Under the pieces are notes generated by a model. The model was given only the letters and a program-made list of their open reading frames with translations, made no database searches and was not told the origin of the DNA. Shown here in pieces: positions 1 through 6,321 of a stretch of 45,793 nt of DNA. Made by a program: the position numbers and the translations under genes. Numbering within the stretch: the stretch's first letter is position 1; each line of letters starts with the position of its first letter. This stretch comes from Fibrobacteria bacterium GUT307. GTDB taxonomy: Bacteria; Fibrobacterota; Fibrobacteria; Fibrobacterales; Fibrobacteraceae. The stretch is from assembly GCA_001462235.1 (NCBI GenBank), contig LIUI01000030.1, positions 1 to 45,793 of the forward strand, in the 5' to 3' direction.

Positions 1-102
1 TATTTGGAAAAAGGGTGCAATATTTTCAAAATAGGCGTTGTGTTTGGGGAAAAAGAGAGGAATATAAAAGAATGGAAATTGGGAAATCTTAACCTTGGCT
101 AG
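1..102 (+). CDS. C-terminal fragment of PD-(D/E)XK/AAA-ATPase-like protein (5' end outside window)
   Basis: Frame 1 is open from the window edge to a TAG at 100-102 and encodes 33 residues ending in GVVFGEKERNIKEWKLGNLN. This ending (G-[IV]-x-F plus a basic 'RNI-x-W' stretch) resembles the last strand of the PD-(D/E)XK_9/DUF1703 nuclease-like domain that follows an AAA-ATPase-like domain in many Bacteroidetes, Treponema and Fibrobacter proteins. The gene is cut by the window, so no catalytic residues are visible. A second ATPase of a related selfish or accessory type follows at once on the same strand, which supports an accessory-gene patch. The family assignment rests on recalled C-terminal patterns only. 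Confidence 0.5.
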   Translation, partial: YLEKGCNIFKIGVVFGEKERNIKEWKLGNLNLG

Positions 103-105
103 GTG
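89..105 (+). repeat. Short direct repeat, left copy (16/17 match with 1458-1474)
   Basis: TTAACCTTGGCTAGGTG spans the stop codon of the upstream fragment. TTAACCTTGTCTAGGTG at 1458-1474 spans the stop codon of the DUF4143 ATPase. The two copies bracket exactly one gene. Confidence 0.6.
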
Positions 106-154
106 AAAATTACTATATTACAGCTGTAAAAGTGTTAATGTTGGAGTTTTTTCA

Positions 155-1471
155 ATGGAAAGAAGTGTTATAAGCCACTTGCAGGAATGGCAAAAAGACA
201 AAAATAAAAAGCCTTTGTTGCTGGAAGGGGCACGACAAACAGGGAAAACCTGGCTTATGAAAGAATTTGGCAAACGCTATTACAAAAATTTTGTTTATTT
301 CAATTTTGACGACAATAAAAAATTATGGGCGGTTTTTGAGCATGATTTGGATTCGGCAAGGATAATCAGAGAATTAGAGCTACACAGCAGCCAAAAAATA
401 ATTCCGAGAGAAACTCTTATAATTTTTGACGAAATTCAGGAGTGCAACCGCGCTCTTGTGAGTTTAAAGTATTTTTGCGAAAACGCCCCTGAATATCATA
501 TAATTTCGGCAGGTAGCTTGCTTGGTGTTGCTATTCACAGTGGCAACTCTTTTCCTGTGGGCAAGGTAAATACCATAAAACTCTACCCCATGAGTTTTGC
601 TGAATTCTTGCAAGCTACGGGAGAAACAAGGCTAAAAGAAATACTCCGTGAAAAAAGATTTGATATGTTGCATATTTTGTCTAAAATTTTAGAAGAAAAA
701 TTGAAGTATTACTATTTTGTTGGCGGGATGCCTGCGGCTGTGCAAAGTTTTATTGAAACCGGAGATTTGCAAAAAATTCGCAAAATTCAAAAAGACATCT
801 TAGCCAACTACGAACAGGATTTCTCAAAGCATATAAATGCTCCGGATATTCCAAAGGTTGGCGCAGTTTGGAAAAGCATTCCGTTGCAGCTGGCAAAGGA
901 AAACAAGCAGTTTGTTTACAGAGAAATCAAGCACGGTGCAAGAGCCGCCCAATTTGAATTTGCGTTTTATTGGCTTGAGCGGGTTGGGCTTATATATAAA
1001 GTCCATAAGGTAGAAACGCCTAATATGCCGCTTATGGCGTATCAAAAAGAAGCTTTCAAAGTGTTTATGCTAGATATAGGCTTGTTATCTGCGCAGGTTG
1101 GTCTCACTATTGAAAATTTGGCTAACCCTAATGCAGAAGTATTTAATCATTTTAGAGGTGCTTTAACGGAGCAATTTGTTTTACAGGAGTTAAAAACAAC
1201 TGAAGAAAGCCCTGTGATTTGCTATTGGGCAAACGACAATAGAAAAGGCGTAGCAGAAGTAGATTTCCTTTTGCAATGCAAGGATAATATTATTCCTTTG
1301 GAAGCAAAATCGAGTATAAACTTAAAAGCCAAAAGCTTAAAAGCGTATATGGATTATTTCAATCCCAAAATAGCAATAAGAACTTCGCTTGCAAACTACA
1401 AAAAACATGACACCCTGCTTGACATACCGCTTTACGCTTTAGCTGGCTATATTGATTTTAACCTTGTCTAG
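155..1471 (+). CDS. ATP-binding protein of the AAA_14/DUF4143 family
   Basis: This is a predicted P-loop ATPase with a C-terminal nuclease-like DUF4143 domain. The N-terminal third shows Walker A (LLEGARQTGKTWLMKEFG, residues about 22-39) and Walker B (ETLIIFDEIQE, about 85-95). A sensor-like ISAGSLLG follows near residue 115. The C-terminal part has FRGALTEQFVLQEL and then VAEVDFLLQ...IPLEAKS, the D...ExK pattern of a PD-(D/E)XK-like fold. The length of 438 aa is typical. The ATG is preceded by GGAG at 8 nt spacing. Such proteins are common, lineage-specific accessory genes of unsettled function, sometimes suggested to act in defence or as solitary toxin-like genes. Nearly the same 17-nt sequence ends both this gene and the fragment upstream. 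Confidence 0.88.
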   Translation: MERSVISHLQEWQKDKNKKPLLLEGARQTGKTWLMKEFGKRYYKNFVYFNFDDNKKLWAVFEHDLDSARIIRELELHSSQKIIPRETLIIFDEIQECNRALVSLKYFCENAPEYHIISAGSLLGVAIHSGNSFPVGKVNTIKLYPMSFAEFLQATGETRLKEILREKRFDMLHILSKILEEKLKYYYFVGGMPAAVQSFIETGDLQKIRKIQKDILANYEQDFSKHINAPDIPKVGAVWKSIPLQLAKENKQFVYREIKHGARAAQFEFAFYWLERVGLIYKVHKVETPNMPLMAYQKEAFKVFMLDIGLLSAQVGLTIENLANPNAEVFNHFRGALTEQFVLQELKTTEESPVICYWANDNRKGVAEVDFLLQCKDNIIPLEAKSSINLKAKSLKAYMDYFNPKIAIRTSLANYKKHDTLLDIPLYALAGYIDFNLV

Positions 1472-1474
1472 GTG
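1458..1474 (+). repeat. Short direct repeat, right copy
   Basis: Partner of 89-105 with one mismatch. It covers the last codons and stop of the DUF4143 ATPase gene. It may mark a recombination or insertion boundary, or conserved C-terminal coding sequence. Confidence 0.55.
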
Positions 1475-1596
1475 CAGCCATGTATTGCGGCACACGTCAA
1501 CAGTAGTTTGCAAAATGATTTTTTGAATTTTTTTTATCTATATTTACATATAATGTTATTATATTTGTAGTGAATGATTTTAAAAAGGAGTTTTTT

Positions 1597-2316
1597 ATGA
1601 CATTTGAAGAAGTTTGGTGCATAGTACAGGAAACCTCTCTGCAAATGAAAGAAACGGACCGCAAAATAGCGGAGTTGGCCAAAAATGGCGAGGAAACGGA
1701 CCGCAAAATAGCGGAATTGGCCAAAAATGGCGAGGAAACCGACCGCAAGATAGCGGAGGTATCTGAACAGCAGAAGGAAACCAGCAAGCAACTGAAAGAA
1801 ATCAGCCGCATAGTGGCCGACCACTCAAAACAGATAGCCGATCAATCAAAGCAGATAGCCGATCAGTCAAAGCAGATAGCCGACCAGTCAAAACAGATAG
1901 GCGGAATAGACGACAATACCGGGCGCCACGCAGAACAGTTTTTTCAGAATGTGTTTGCAGAGAACAAGGTCTTTGGCGGCATTGAGTATGATGAGATAAT
2001 TCTGAATATGGCACATAAAGAAAGAGACGGCGAACGCGTAGAGTTTGATATTGTTTTGGAAAACGGAAAGGCGGTAGCCCTAATAGAAGTTAAGAACCGG
2101 ATTCGTTCTCATTTTGTGCAAAAGCTGGCGGAAAAAAGAGTTAAAAAATTCCGCGAGTATTTCCCGAGATACAAAGATTACGATGTTTACCTTGGCATAG
2201 CTGGCTTTTCTCTTGACAAAGCCGTTTTGGAGATGGCCAGGAAGTATGGCGTGGGTATAATAAGGCAGGTAGGCAAGGGCATAGAGATGAAGGAAGGGCG
2301 GCTTAAGAAATATTAG
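1597..2316 (+). CDS. Coiled-coil protein with C-terminal PD-(D/E)XK nuclease-like domain
   Basis: The ORF track starts at a GTG (1570), but the ATG at 1597 is preceded by AAAAAGGAG with 7 nt spacing and is the better start (239 aa). The first half is a long coiled coil made of tandem repeats: two full and one partial copy of a 14-residue unit (ETDRKIAELAKNGE), then four copies of the heptad KQIADQS. The C-terminal half carries VEFDIVLENGKAVALIEVKNR, matching the D-x(n)-(E/D)xK core of PD-(D/E)XK enzymes. Proteins of this layout are usually annotated as DUF3782 or PD-(D/E)XK nuclease-like and have no proven function. A structurally parallel protein lies immediately downstream. Confidence 0.8.
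   Translation: MTFEEVWCIVQETSLQMKETDRKIAELAKNGEETDRKIAELAKNGEETDRKIAEVSEQQKETSKQLKEISRIVADHSKQIADQSKQIADQSKQIADQSKQIGGIDDNTGRHAEQFFQNVFAENKVFGGIEYDEIILNMAHKERDGERVEFDIVLENGKAVALIEVKNRIRSHFVQKLAEKRVKKFREYFPRYKDYDVYLGIAGFSLDKAVLEMARKYGVGIIRQVGKGIEMKEGRLKKY
1651..1758 (+). repeat. 42-bp tandem repeat inside coding sequence
   Basis: The unit GAAACGGACCGCAAAATAGC... starts at 1651 and again at 1693 with nearly complete identity. A third, partial and more diverged copy starts at 1735. The period is 14 codons, so copy-number change would keep the reading frame. Confidence 0.85.
1823..1902 (+). repeat. 21-bp tandem repeat inside coding sequence (KQIADQS heptads)
   Basis: Four near-identical copies of a 21-nt unit (CAAAGCAGATAGCCGATCAGT and variants) encode an exact heptad, as expected of a coiled coil. 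The unit length makes slippage frame-neutral. Confidence 0.85.
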
Positions 2317-2321
2317 GAAAT

Positions 2322-2429
2322 TCAATTAACGGCTGCTTGTGCCAAAACCTCATTCACAAAACGTTGGTATGGTTTGTGCTGTGCTTCTGCTTTTTTCTTA
2401 AGACCCTCGACAACGGACTGAACAATTTT
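2322..2429 (-). pseudogene. C-terminal remnant of a ribbon-helix-helix (BrnA/CopG-like) antitoxin
   Basis: On the minus strand, a reading frame without a start codon encodes VVEGLKKKAEAQHKPYQRF followed by VNEVLAQAAVN and TGA. The pattern 'K-A-E-x(4)-PYQ-x-[FL]-[IV]-N-x-VL' is that of the helix-turn-helix part of ribbon-helix-helix antitoxins such as BrnA-type proteins. An in-frame TAG lies directly upstream (2430-2432), where the promoter of the + strand gene at 2444 begins. The N-terminal part and any toxin gene are missing. The identification comes from a short motif and is tentative. Confidence 0.45.
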
Positions 2430-2430
2430 C

Positions 2431-2436
2431 TATATT
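2431..2436 (+). promoter_or_regulatory. -10 box (TATATT) of the 2444 gene
   Basis: TTTTCTATATT ends 7 nt before the ATG and no ribosome-binding site intervenes, so a leaderless transcript is predicted. Confidence 0.6.
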
Positions 2437-2443
2437 AACAATC

Positions 2444-3175
2444 ATGAGCGCGGGATTAAATGCAGAAGCCGTTTTAGCCTCTATAATAGAGCTGCGAGAC
2501 GGCATGGCAAAAGAAACCTCCGATTTGCGAGCCAGCATAGCAGAATTGCGAGACGGCATGGCAAAAGAAACCTCCGATTTGCGAGCCAGCATAGCAGAAT
2601 TGCGAGAAGAAACAAAGCAGGCTAATGCCGAATTGCGAACCAGCATGGCAAAAGAAACCTCCGATTTGCGAGCCAGCATAGTTGGGTTGCAAGCCAGCAT
2701 AAGAGACCAGGGGAAACGCATAGACATGAACACTAGTTCTGTGGGTTCGCTTGTGCATAAACTGGGCGGTATTGTTGAAAGCATAGTTATACCCGGCATA
2801 GTTGAAAAATTCAATGAAAAAGGCTTTGGCTTCGATTCCGTATCCACCAATGTTGAATTCTTCAACGAAGATAAAACCGCCAACGTAGCAGAGGTGGATG
2901 CCCTGCTAGAAAATGGCAGTTTTGTGATAGCCGTTGAAGCAAAGACAGACATGAGAGTTGGTGATGTTGATGACCACATAAAGCGTCTGGATGCGTTGCG
3001 TAAAATTTCAAGATTCAACGGCAAAAAGATATATGGTGCTTTTGCCACTGCAGTGGCAAGAAAACATCCGGTCAATTATGCATTGGAACAAGGCATCTAT
3101 GTTCTTCAACAGCCCGATGTCATGGGCGTGAAGATACTTGACTTTCCAAAAGGGCACACAGCTAGAGCGTGGTGA
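2444..3175 (+). CDS. Second coiled-coil protein with PD-(D/E)XK nuclease-like domain
   Basis: This 243-aa protein has the same layout as its upstream neighbour but a different sequence. Residues about 14-90 are a repetitive coiled coil built from an 18-residue unit (LRDGMAKETSDLRASIAE). The C-terminal half contains NVAEVDALLENGSFVIAVEAKTDM, a D...E-A-K signature of the PD-(D/E)XK fold. The ATG has no Shine-Dalgarno sequence and lies 7 nt behind a TATATT box. Related proteins occur in many anaerobes as members of variable families. A role in defence or DNA processing is possible but not shown by the sequence. Confidence 0.8.
   Translation: MSAGLNAEAVLASIIELRDGMAKETSDLRASIAELRDGMAKETSDLRASIAELREETKQANAELRTSMAKETSDLRASIVGLQASIRDQGKRIDMNTSSVGSLVHKLGGIVESIVIPGIVEKFNEKGFGFDSVSTNVEFFNEDKTANVAEVDALLENGSFVIAVEAKTDMRVGDVDDHIKRLDALRKISRFNGKKIYGAFATAVARKHPVNYALEQGIYVLQQPDVMGVKILDFPKGHTARAW
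2492..2681 (+). repeat. 54-bp tandem repeat inside coding sequence
   Basis: Two copies of a 54-nt unit begin at 2492 and 2546 and are almost identical. A partial third copy (CATGGCAAAAGAAACCTCCG...) follows after about 40 nt of diverged sequence. The 18-codon period keeps the frame. Confidence 0.85.
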
Positions 3176-3319
3176 ATTTGGCATTTTAGGGGATATCGCA
3201 GTTTAGACAATAAAAATCACAAAAAAATGTAAAAAAACTCATGAAAATGTAATTTTTGTGTCTATTTTGCGGTTTTTTATATATATTTATATATTAAGAA
3301 CCTTAAAACGGAGTTTTTT

Positions 3320-4543
3320 ATGAATAAAATCCAGAAAGTTGGCATAGCTATGGCTGTAGCCTGTAGCATGTCTTTTGCAGATGATCCAATGTGGACTGCA
3401 GATGGTTATGCTGGGATAGTAGCGTTCCCATGGGTAGTTGAATGCATGACTGGTCCCGATTTTGACGAAACCGATCCAGATGACCCATGCTACAAAGACC
3501 AAGGCGGTTGGTGGTTTGGTTATGTAACCAACAAATCTACTCCCGGGCAGACGCGTTCCGATTGCAAAGATGGATATAATAGAGATGGCGAAAAGAGCTC
3601 TACTACAAATAAGGTAGAAGCTAAAATTGGCGGGCAGTGGATAACCTTTATTGGGCCAGATAACGATAATTGCGAGGGGCCTCCAATAACAGATATTGAA
3701 AATGGAGAAAGTCTTTTAGAAGATGGCTTTCTTGAAGTTAACCTTCTAGCTGAAGGTGGTGATAGACGCCCGGATGACGAAGTCTATGACGTATCCATGG
3801 CAGCCCTTGCCGTTAATCTTAGCGGAGATGGGACAGTAGATAGGGATATTGATGCATTGGGATATGGTGGCATTTGCCTAACATACGAAACTGACTACGA
3901 AGCCAATGGACCAGCAGATAGGGAGTTTGAGCAGGGTTTACAGCTTGAGCTTGGCTGGAACGAGGACCTGGGTGGCGGAACCAAGCTCGAAGAGGATGAA
4001 GTTTACGATATCTGGTATGCCGAAATTCCGGGTTCTACCGAAAAGATAACTAAAAAATTCGCTTGGGCTTCCGATTTATCTCAAGAAAATGCTGCTGCCC
4101 GTTACTCTCCAAATTTTAGCGGAGATTTTAGGCAGGACAATTATTCTGCCCAACTTAGGCCCCTATCAAAAGCCGTAAAAGAGATGCGTGCTGTTAAAAT
4201 TCGCATAAAGCAATACGCCAACATAGGCACCGTAAACTTTAAGCTCCATGCGTTTAGCTTTGCCCCTAAGAGCGGGCCTTGCCCGGAAGTAGGCGGAACT
4301 CCCATTATTTCTAAGGGTGCGGTTCCAAAAACAAATCTGGGCTTAAGCCTTAGCGGTAAAATGCTTTCTATCAATAATCTATCAAAACCCGCTCCTGTTC
4401 AAGTTATAAATTTGTACGGTGCAGTTGTCCAAAGCCAAGTCTATACGCCCGGCACTAAAATGAACTTGAACAACCTCCCAACCGGAGTTTACATGGTTCG
4501 CGTTCCATCCAGTGGCTATACCGGCAAAATCATGGTTAAATAA
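3320..4543 (+). CDS. Secreted protein with T9SS C-terminal sorting domain
   Basis: The protein has 407 aa with an N-terminal signal peptide (MNKIQKVGIAMAVACSMSFA) and an acidic, Asp/Glu-rich mature region whose fold I do not recognise. It ends in a type A T9SS sorting domain: VQVINLYGAVVQSQVYTPG, then NLPTGVYMVRV and a terminal GKIMVK. The middle part (LGYGGICLTYE, VYDIWYAEIPGS, VKIRIKQYANIGTVNFKLHAF) looks like a beta-sandwich resembling the carbohydrate-binding-like domains of Fibrobacter surface proteins. The start has GGAG 6-7 nt upstream and an AT-rich promoter region before it. The protein probably travels to the cell surface through T9SS. Substrate unknown. Confidence 0.85.
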   Translation: MNKIQKVGIAMAVACSMSFADDPMWTADGYAGIVAFPWVVECMTGPDFDETDPDDPCYKDQGGWWFGYVTNKSTPGQTRSDCKDGYNRDGEKSSTTNKVEAKIGGQWITFIGPDNDNCEGPPITDIENGESLLEDGFLEVNLLAEGGDRRPDDEVYDVSMAALAVNLSGDGTVDRDIDALGYGGICLTYETDYEANGPADREFEQGLQLELGWNEDLGGGTKLEEDEVYDIWYAEIPGSTEKITKKFAWASDLSQENAAARYSPNFSGDFRQDNYSAQLRPLSKAVKEMRAVKIRIKQYANIGTVNFKLHAFSFAPKSGPCPEVGGTPIISKGAVPKTNLGLSLSGKMLSINNLSKPAPVQVINLYGAVVQSQVYTPGTKMNLNNLPTGVYMVRVPSSGYTGKIMVK

Positions 4544-4560
4544 ATTTATTGTTTCAAAAA

Positions 4561-4594
4561 AAACACCCCCGTTTAAAAGCGGGGGTGTTTTTTT
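4561..4594. terminator. Bidirectional intrinsic terminator
   Basis: AAACACCCCCG and CGGGGGTGTTT form an 11-bp perfect stem with an 8-nt loop, followed by a T run on the plus strand and preceded by an A run that serves the minus strand. It separates the convergent genes 3320-4543 and 4593-5012. Confidence 0.92.
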
Positions 4595-5012
4595 ATTTTG
4601 TCTTATTGCTCACGCCTTTGATTGCAGCGGTCATTATAGTTGCAAAACCGCCAGCTACAACCAAATAAGCTATATTTGAAAGCCCAAGCAACCCAAGCAA
4701 AATAGACACACCTAGTATAATTATCACCATAACGAGTATAATTATCTGAGCTCGAAAATCGTATTTTGAACCTTTTTCAATGGCTATTCGCACGGTTTCT
4801 GCCTCATGCTGTTTTCTGCTCATGTTTTGGGCTAGAATGTCAAGTTCTTTATCCGCTCTATCCATTGACTTTTCTGCCATTTTAACTATTCTCTCTGGAA
4901 GAGAGGGATCTAGTTTTTTGAAACGTTCCATCATTTCTGGTGGTGGAATAACGCCTTGGTATGAAAAGGCTTGTAACGTAGTGGTCTGTTTAGTTTGCAG
5001 ATTTGTAGCCAT
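4593..5012 (-). CDS. DUF2335 family membrane protein
   Basis: This 139-aa protein has a soluble N-terminal half and two C-terminal membrane segments (IIILVMVIIILGVSILLGLL and IAYLVVAGGFATIMTAAI). The PPPEMMERFKKLDPSLPERIV segment followed by an EKSMDRADKEL...KQHEAE amphipathic stretch is the DUF2335 pattern, found in phage and accessory regions of many bacteria. Its function is unknown. AAGGAG lies unusually close to the ATG (1 nt), so initiation may depend on coupling to the overlapping upstream gene, which it overlaps by 23 nt. The stop codon touches the terminator. Confidence 0.82.
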   Translation of the reverse strand: MATNLQTKQTTTLQAFSYQGVIPPPEMMERFKKLDPSLPERIVKMAEKSMDRADKELDILAQNMSRKQHEAETVRIAIEKGSKYDFRAQIIILVMVIIILGVSILLGLLGLSNIAYLVVAGGFATIMTAAIKGVSNKTK

Positions 5013-5205
5013 ACTCCTTCTCTACTTCTCCAACCGCTTCCCACATGCGAGTGCCTACATCTTCCCATGCTGCCCGCATTATCTCGGCAGGAGTTCTTGC
5101 CTTGCTGAAAGGGAGTGGTTCGTCTTCAAACTTTGGCATTTCCATTGTAGGTGCAAAGGAAAGGGACCTTGCACCGCTGGCTAGCATATTGAAAAACTTA
5201 TCCAT
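4990..5205 (-). CDS. Small hypothetical protein upstream of the DUF2335 gene
   Basis: This 71-aa protein starts at MDKFFNMLASGARSL. The ORF track starts five codons earlier, inside the promoter. The ATG at 5205 lies 6 nt after a TATATT box, so a leaderless start fits. The sequence is rich in charged and aromatic residues (FEDEPLPFSKARTPAEIMRAAWEDVGTRMWEAV) with no signal peptide or membrane segment. Its 23-nt overlap with the DUF2335 gene indicates a two-gene operon. The arrangement recalls toxin-antitoxin or immunity pairs, but neither sequence proves that. I do not recognise the family. Confidence 0.65.
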   Translation of the reverse strand: MDKFFNMLASGARSLSFAPTMEMPKFEDEPLPFSKARTPAEIMRAAWEDVGTRMWEAVGEVEKEYGYKSAN

Positions 5206-5211
5206 ACTTCT

Positions 5212-5217
5212 AATATA
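5212..5217 (-). promoter_or_regulatory. -10 box (TATATT) of the small ORF/DUF2335 operon
   Basis: On the minus strand, TTGTATATTAGAAGT precedes the ATG with 6 nt between the box and the start codon. Confidence 0.6.
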
Positions 5218-5223
5218 CAAAAT

Positions 5224-6171
5224 TTATTGCTCCGCTCTGCCTTTTATATAATCAATAGCAAGGGATCCTGTATTATTTGTGGCATTTTTGGAATCGAACT
5301 CCACAATCCATAGGAATTTTTTTACCCTGGATAAATCAAAGGGAGTAGCCTCTAATGTACCCATGCCTTCAAAATCGCTAAAAGAAATATCTATTTCTTT
5401 ATAATCTGGGGATGCTTCCACTTTTACAAACCAAAAATCTTCATCGCTTTCTGCGGCACGGAATTCATGGGCACCACCCTCATACCTGTAAAAGAATTCT
5501 TTTGTTCCTGCTATAGCGCTTATGTCCTTTTCGCCTTCTCCAACATCAAAACCCAGCGCGGCTTGGTCGCCTGCCGCTTGCAAATTGTATCCCTCTAGTT
5601 TAATGGCTCTGGATATAGAAGTAGTGCTAGGTACAGTAAAACCGTCAATTTTATAGTGAAGAGGTGAATATTGGTTTGTTAATTGGTTTTGCAAAATTGC
5701 ATTTGAATTATCTAACCTGCATTTTTCAGGTGGTGCTTTTGTTTGCTCGGTTGTTGGGCAATCCTCAGTGTTTTCTACATCCCAATAGTCTTCCAAATTT
5801 TCTTTTGCCCCACCCTTTAAGGTATAACCATAAGCAAAAGTTCCGAATATTGATGCCTTTCCATCAAAAAGAGCCACGTCCACTGTTTTTAGGGGAGGTG
5901 TAGCATCGGAACTGGAACTGCCGGGTTCCTCGCCAGAACTGGAACTGCCGGGTTCCTCGCTAGAACTGGAACTGCCGGGTTCCCCACCAGAACTGGAACT
6001 ACTAGGCCCCTCGCCAGAACTGCTAGAAATATCCAGCGAAGAACTTGAATTTTCGCCTCCTGTTGCGGAGGAGCTAGGCGTAGTAGCATTGTTATCAACG
6101 TCAATGTCATTATCGCCGGTGCAGGCAAACAACGCAAACACGGCACAAACCGCAGCTAATTTTTTGAACAT
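5224..6171 (-). CDS. Surface lipoprotein with Ser-rich linker and carbohydrate-binding-like domain
   Basis: The start was moved to MFKKLAAVC (6171), where GGAG stands 7 nt upstream; the track start 25 codons earlier has no such site. The protein (315 aa) has a lipobox (LFACTGD), then about 75 residues of serine runs separated by short Gly/Glu/Pro spacers, the linker style of Fibrobacter surface proteins. A beta-sandwich domain of about 200 residues ends in VKKFLWIVEF...GSLAIDYIKG, the typical end of CBM11/CIA30-like galactose-binding folds. It is divergent from the GH5 pair, so a role in binding plant polysaccharide at the outer membrane is plausible. No catalytic residues are visible. Confidence 0.8.
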   Translation of the reverse strand: MFKKLAAVCAVFALFACTGDNDIDVDNNATTPSSSATGGENSSSSLDISSSSGEGPSSSSSGGEPGSSSSSEEPGSSSSGEEPGSSSSDATPPLKTVDVALFDGKASIFGTFAYGYTLKGGAKENLEDYWDVENTEDCPTTEQTKAPPEKCRLDNSNAILQNQLTNQYSPLHYKIDGFTVPSTTSISRAIKLEGYNLQAAGDQAALGFDVGEGEKDISAIAGTKEFFYRYEGGAHEFRAAESDEDFWFVKVEASPDYKEIDISFSDFEGMGTLEATPFDLSRVKKFLWIVEFDSKNATNNTGSLAIDYIKGRAEQ

Positions 6172-6295
6172 GGCAATCTCCATTAGGGTATAAACCTTAA
6201 AAGATAGAAAATACAAACCGACAATAAACTGACAATAAAATATCACATAAAAATGCTTTTTTTGCTTTTATATCCCTTTTTTCTGAAAAAAATTC

Positions 6296-6301
6296 TATAT
6301 T
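6296..6301 (+). promoter_or_regulatory. -10 box (TATATT) of the GH5 operon
   Basis: AAAATTCTATATTTATT lies 20 nt before the start at 6322. Here a GCGGGG ribosome-binding site follows, so this is a leadered transcript. Confidence 0.55.
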
Positions 6302-6321
6302 TATTAAAAAGCGGGGTATCC

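Noticed and set aside
1534-1824. Minus-strand ORFs of 96 and 104 aa over the coiled-coil gene
   Set aside because: They are shadows caused by the repeats of the + strand gene and have no independent start signals.
1651-1902. CRISPR-like or minisatellite array
   Set aside because: The repeats have no unique spacers, are whole codon multiples and encode a continuous coiled coil within one ORF.
2398-3075. 225-aa minus-strand ORF rich in MLARKSEVSFAM repeats
   Set aside because: It is an antisense reading of the 54-bp repeats in the 2444 gene, not a protein family.
5900-6080. Insertion-related repeats in the Ser-rich linker region
   Set aside because: The repeated GGTTCC-type units simply encode the serine-run linker of the lipoprotein.
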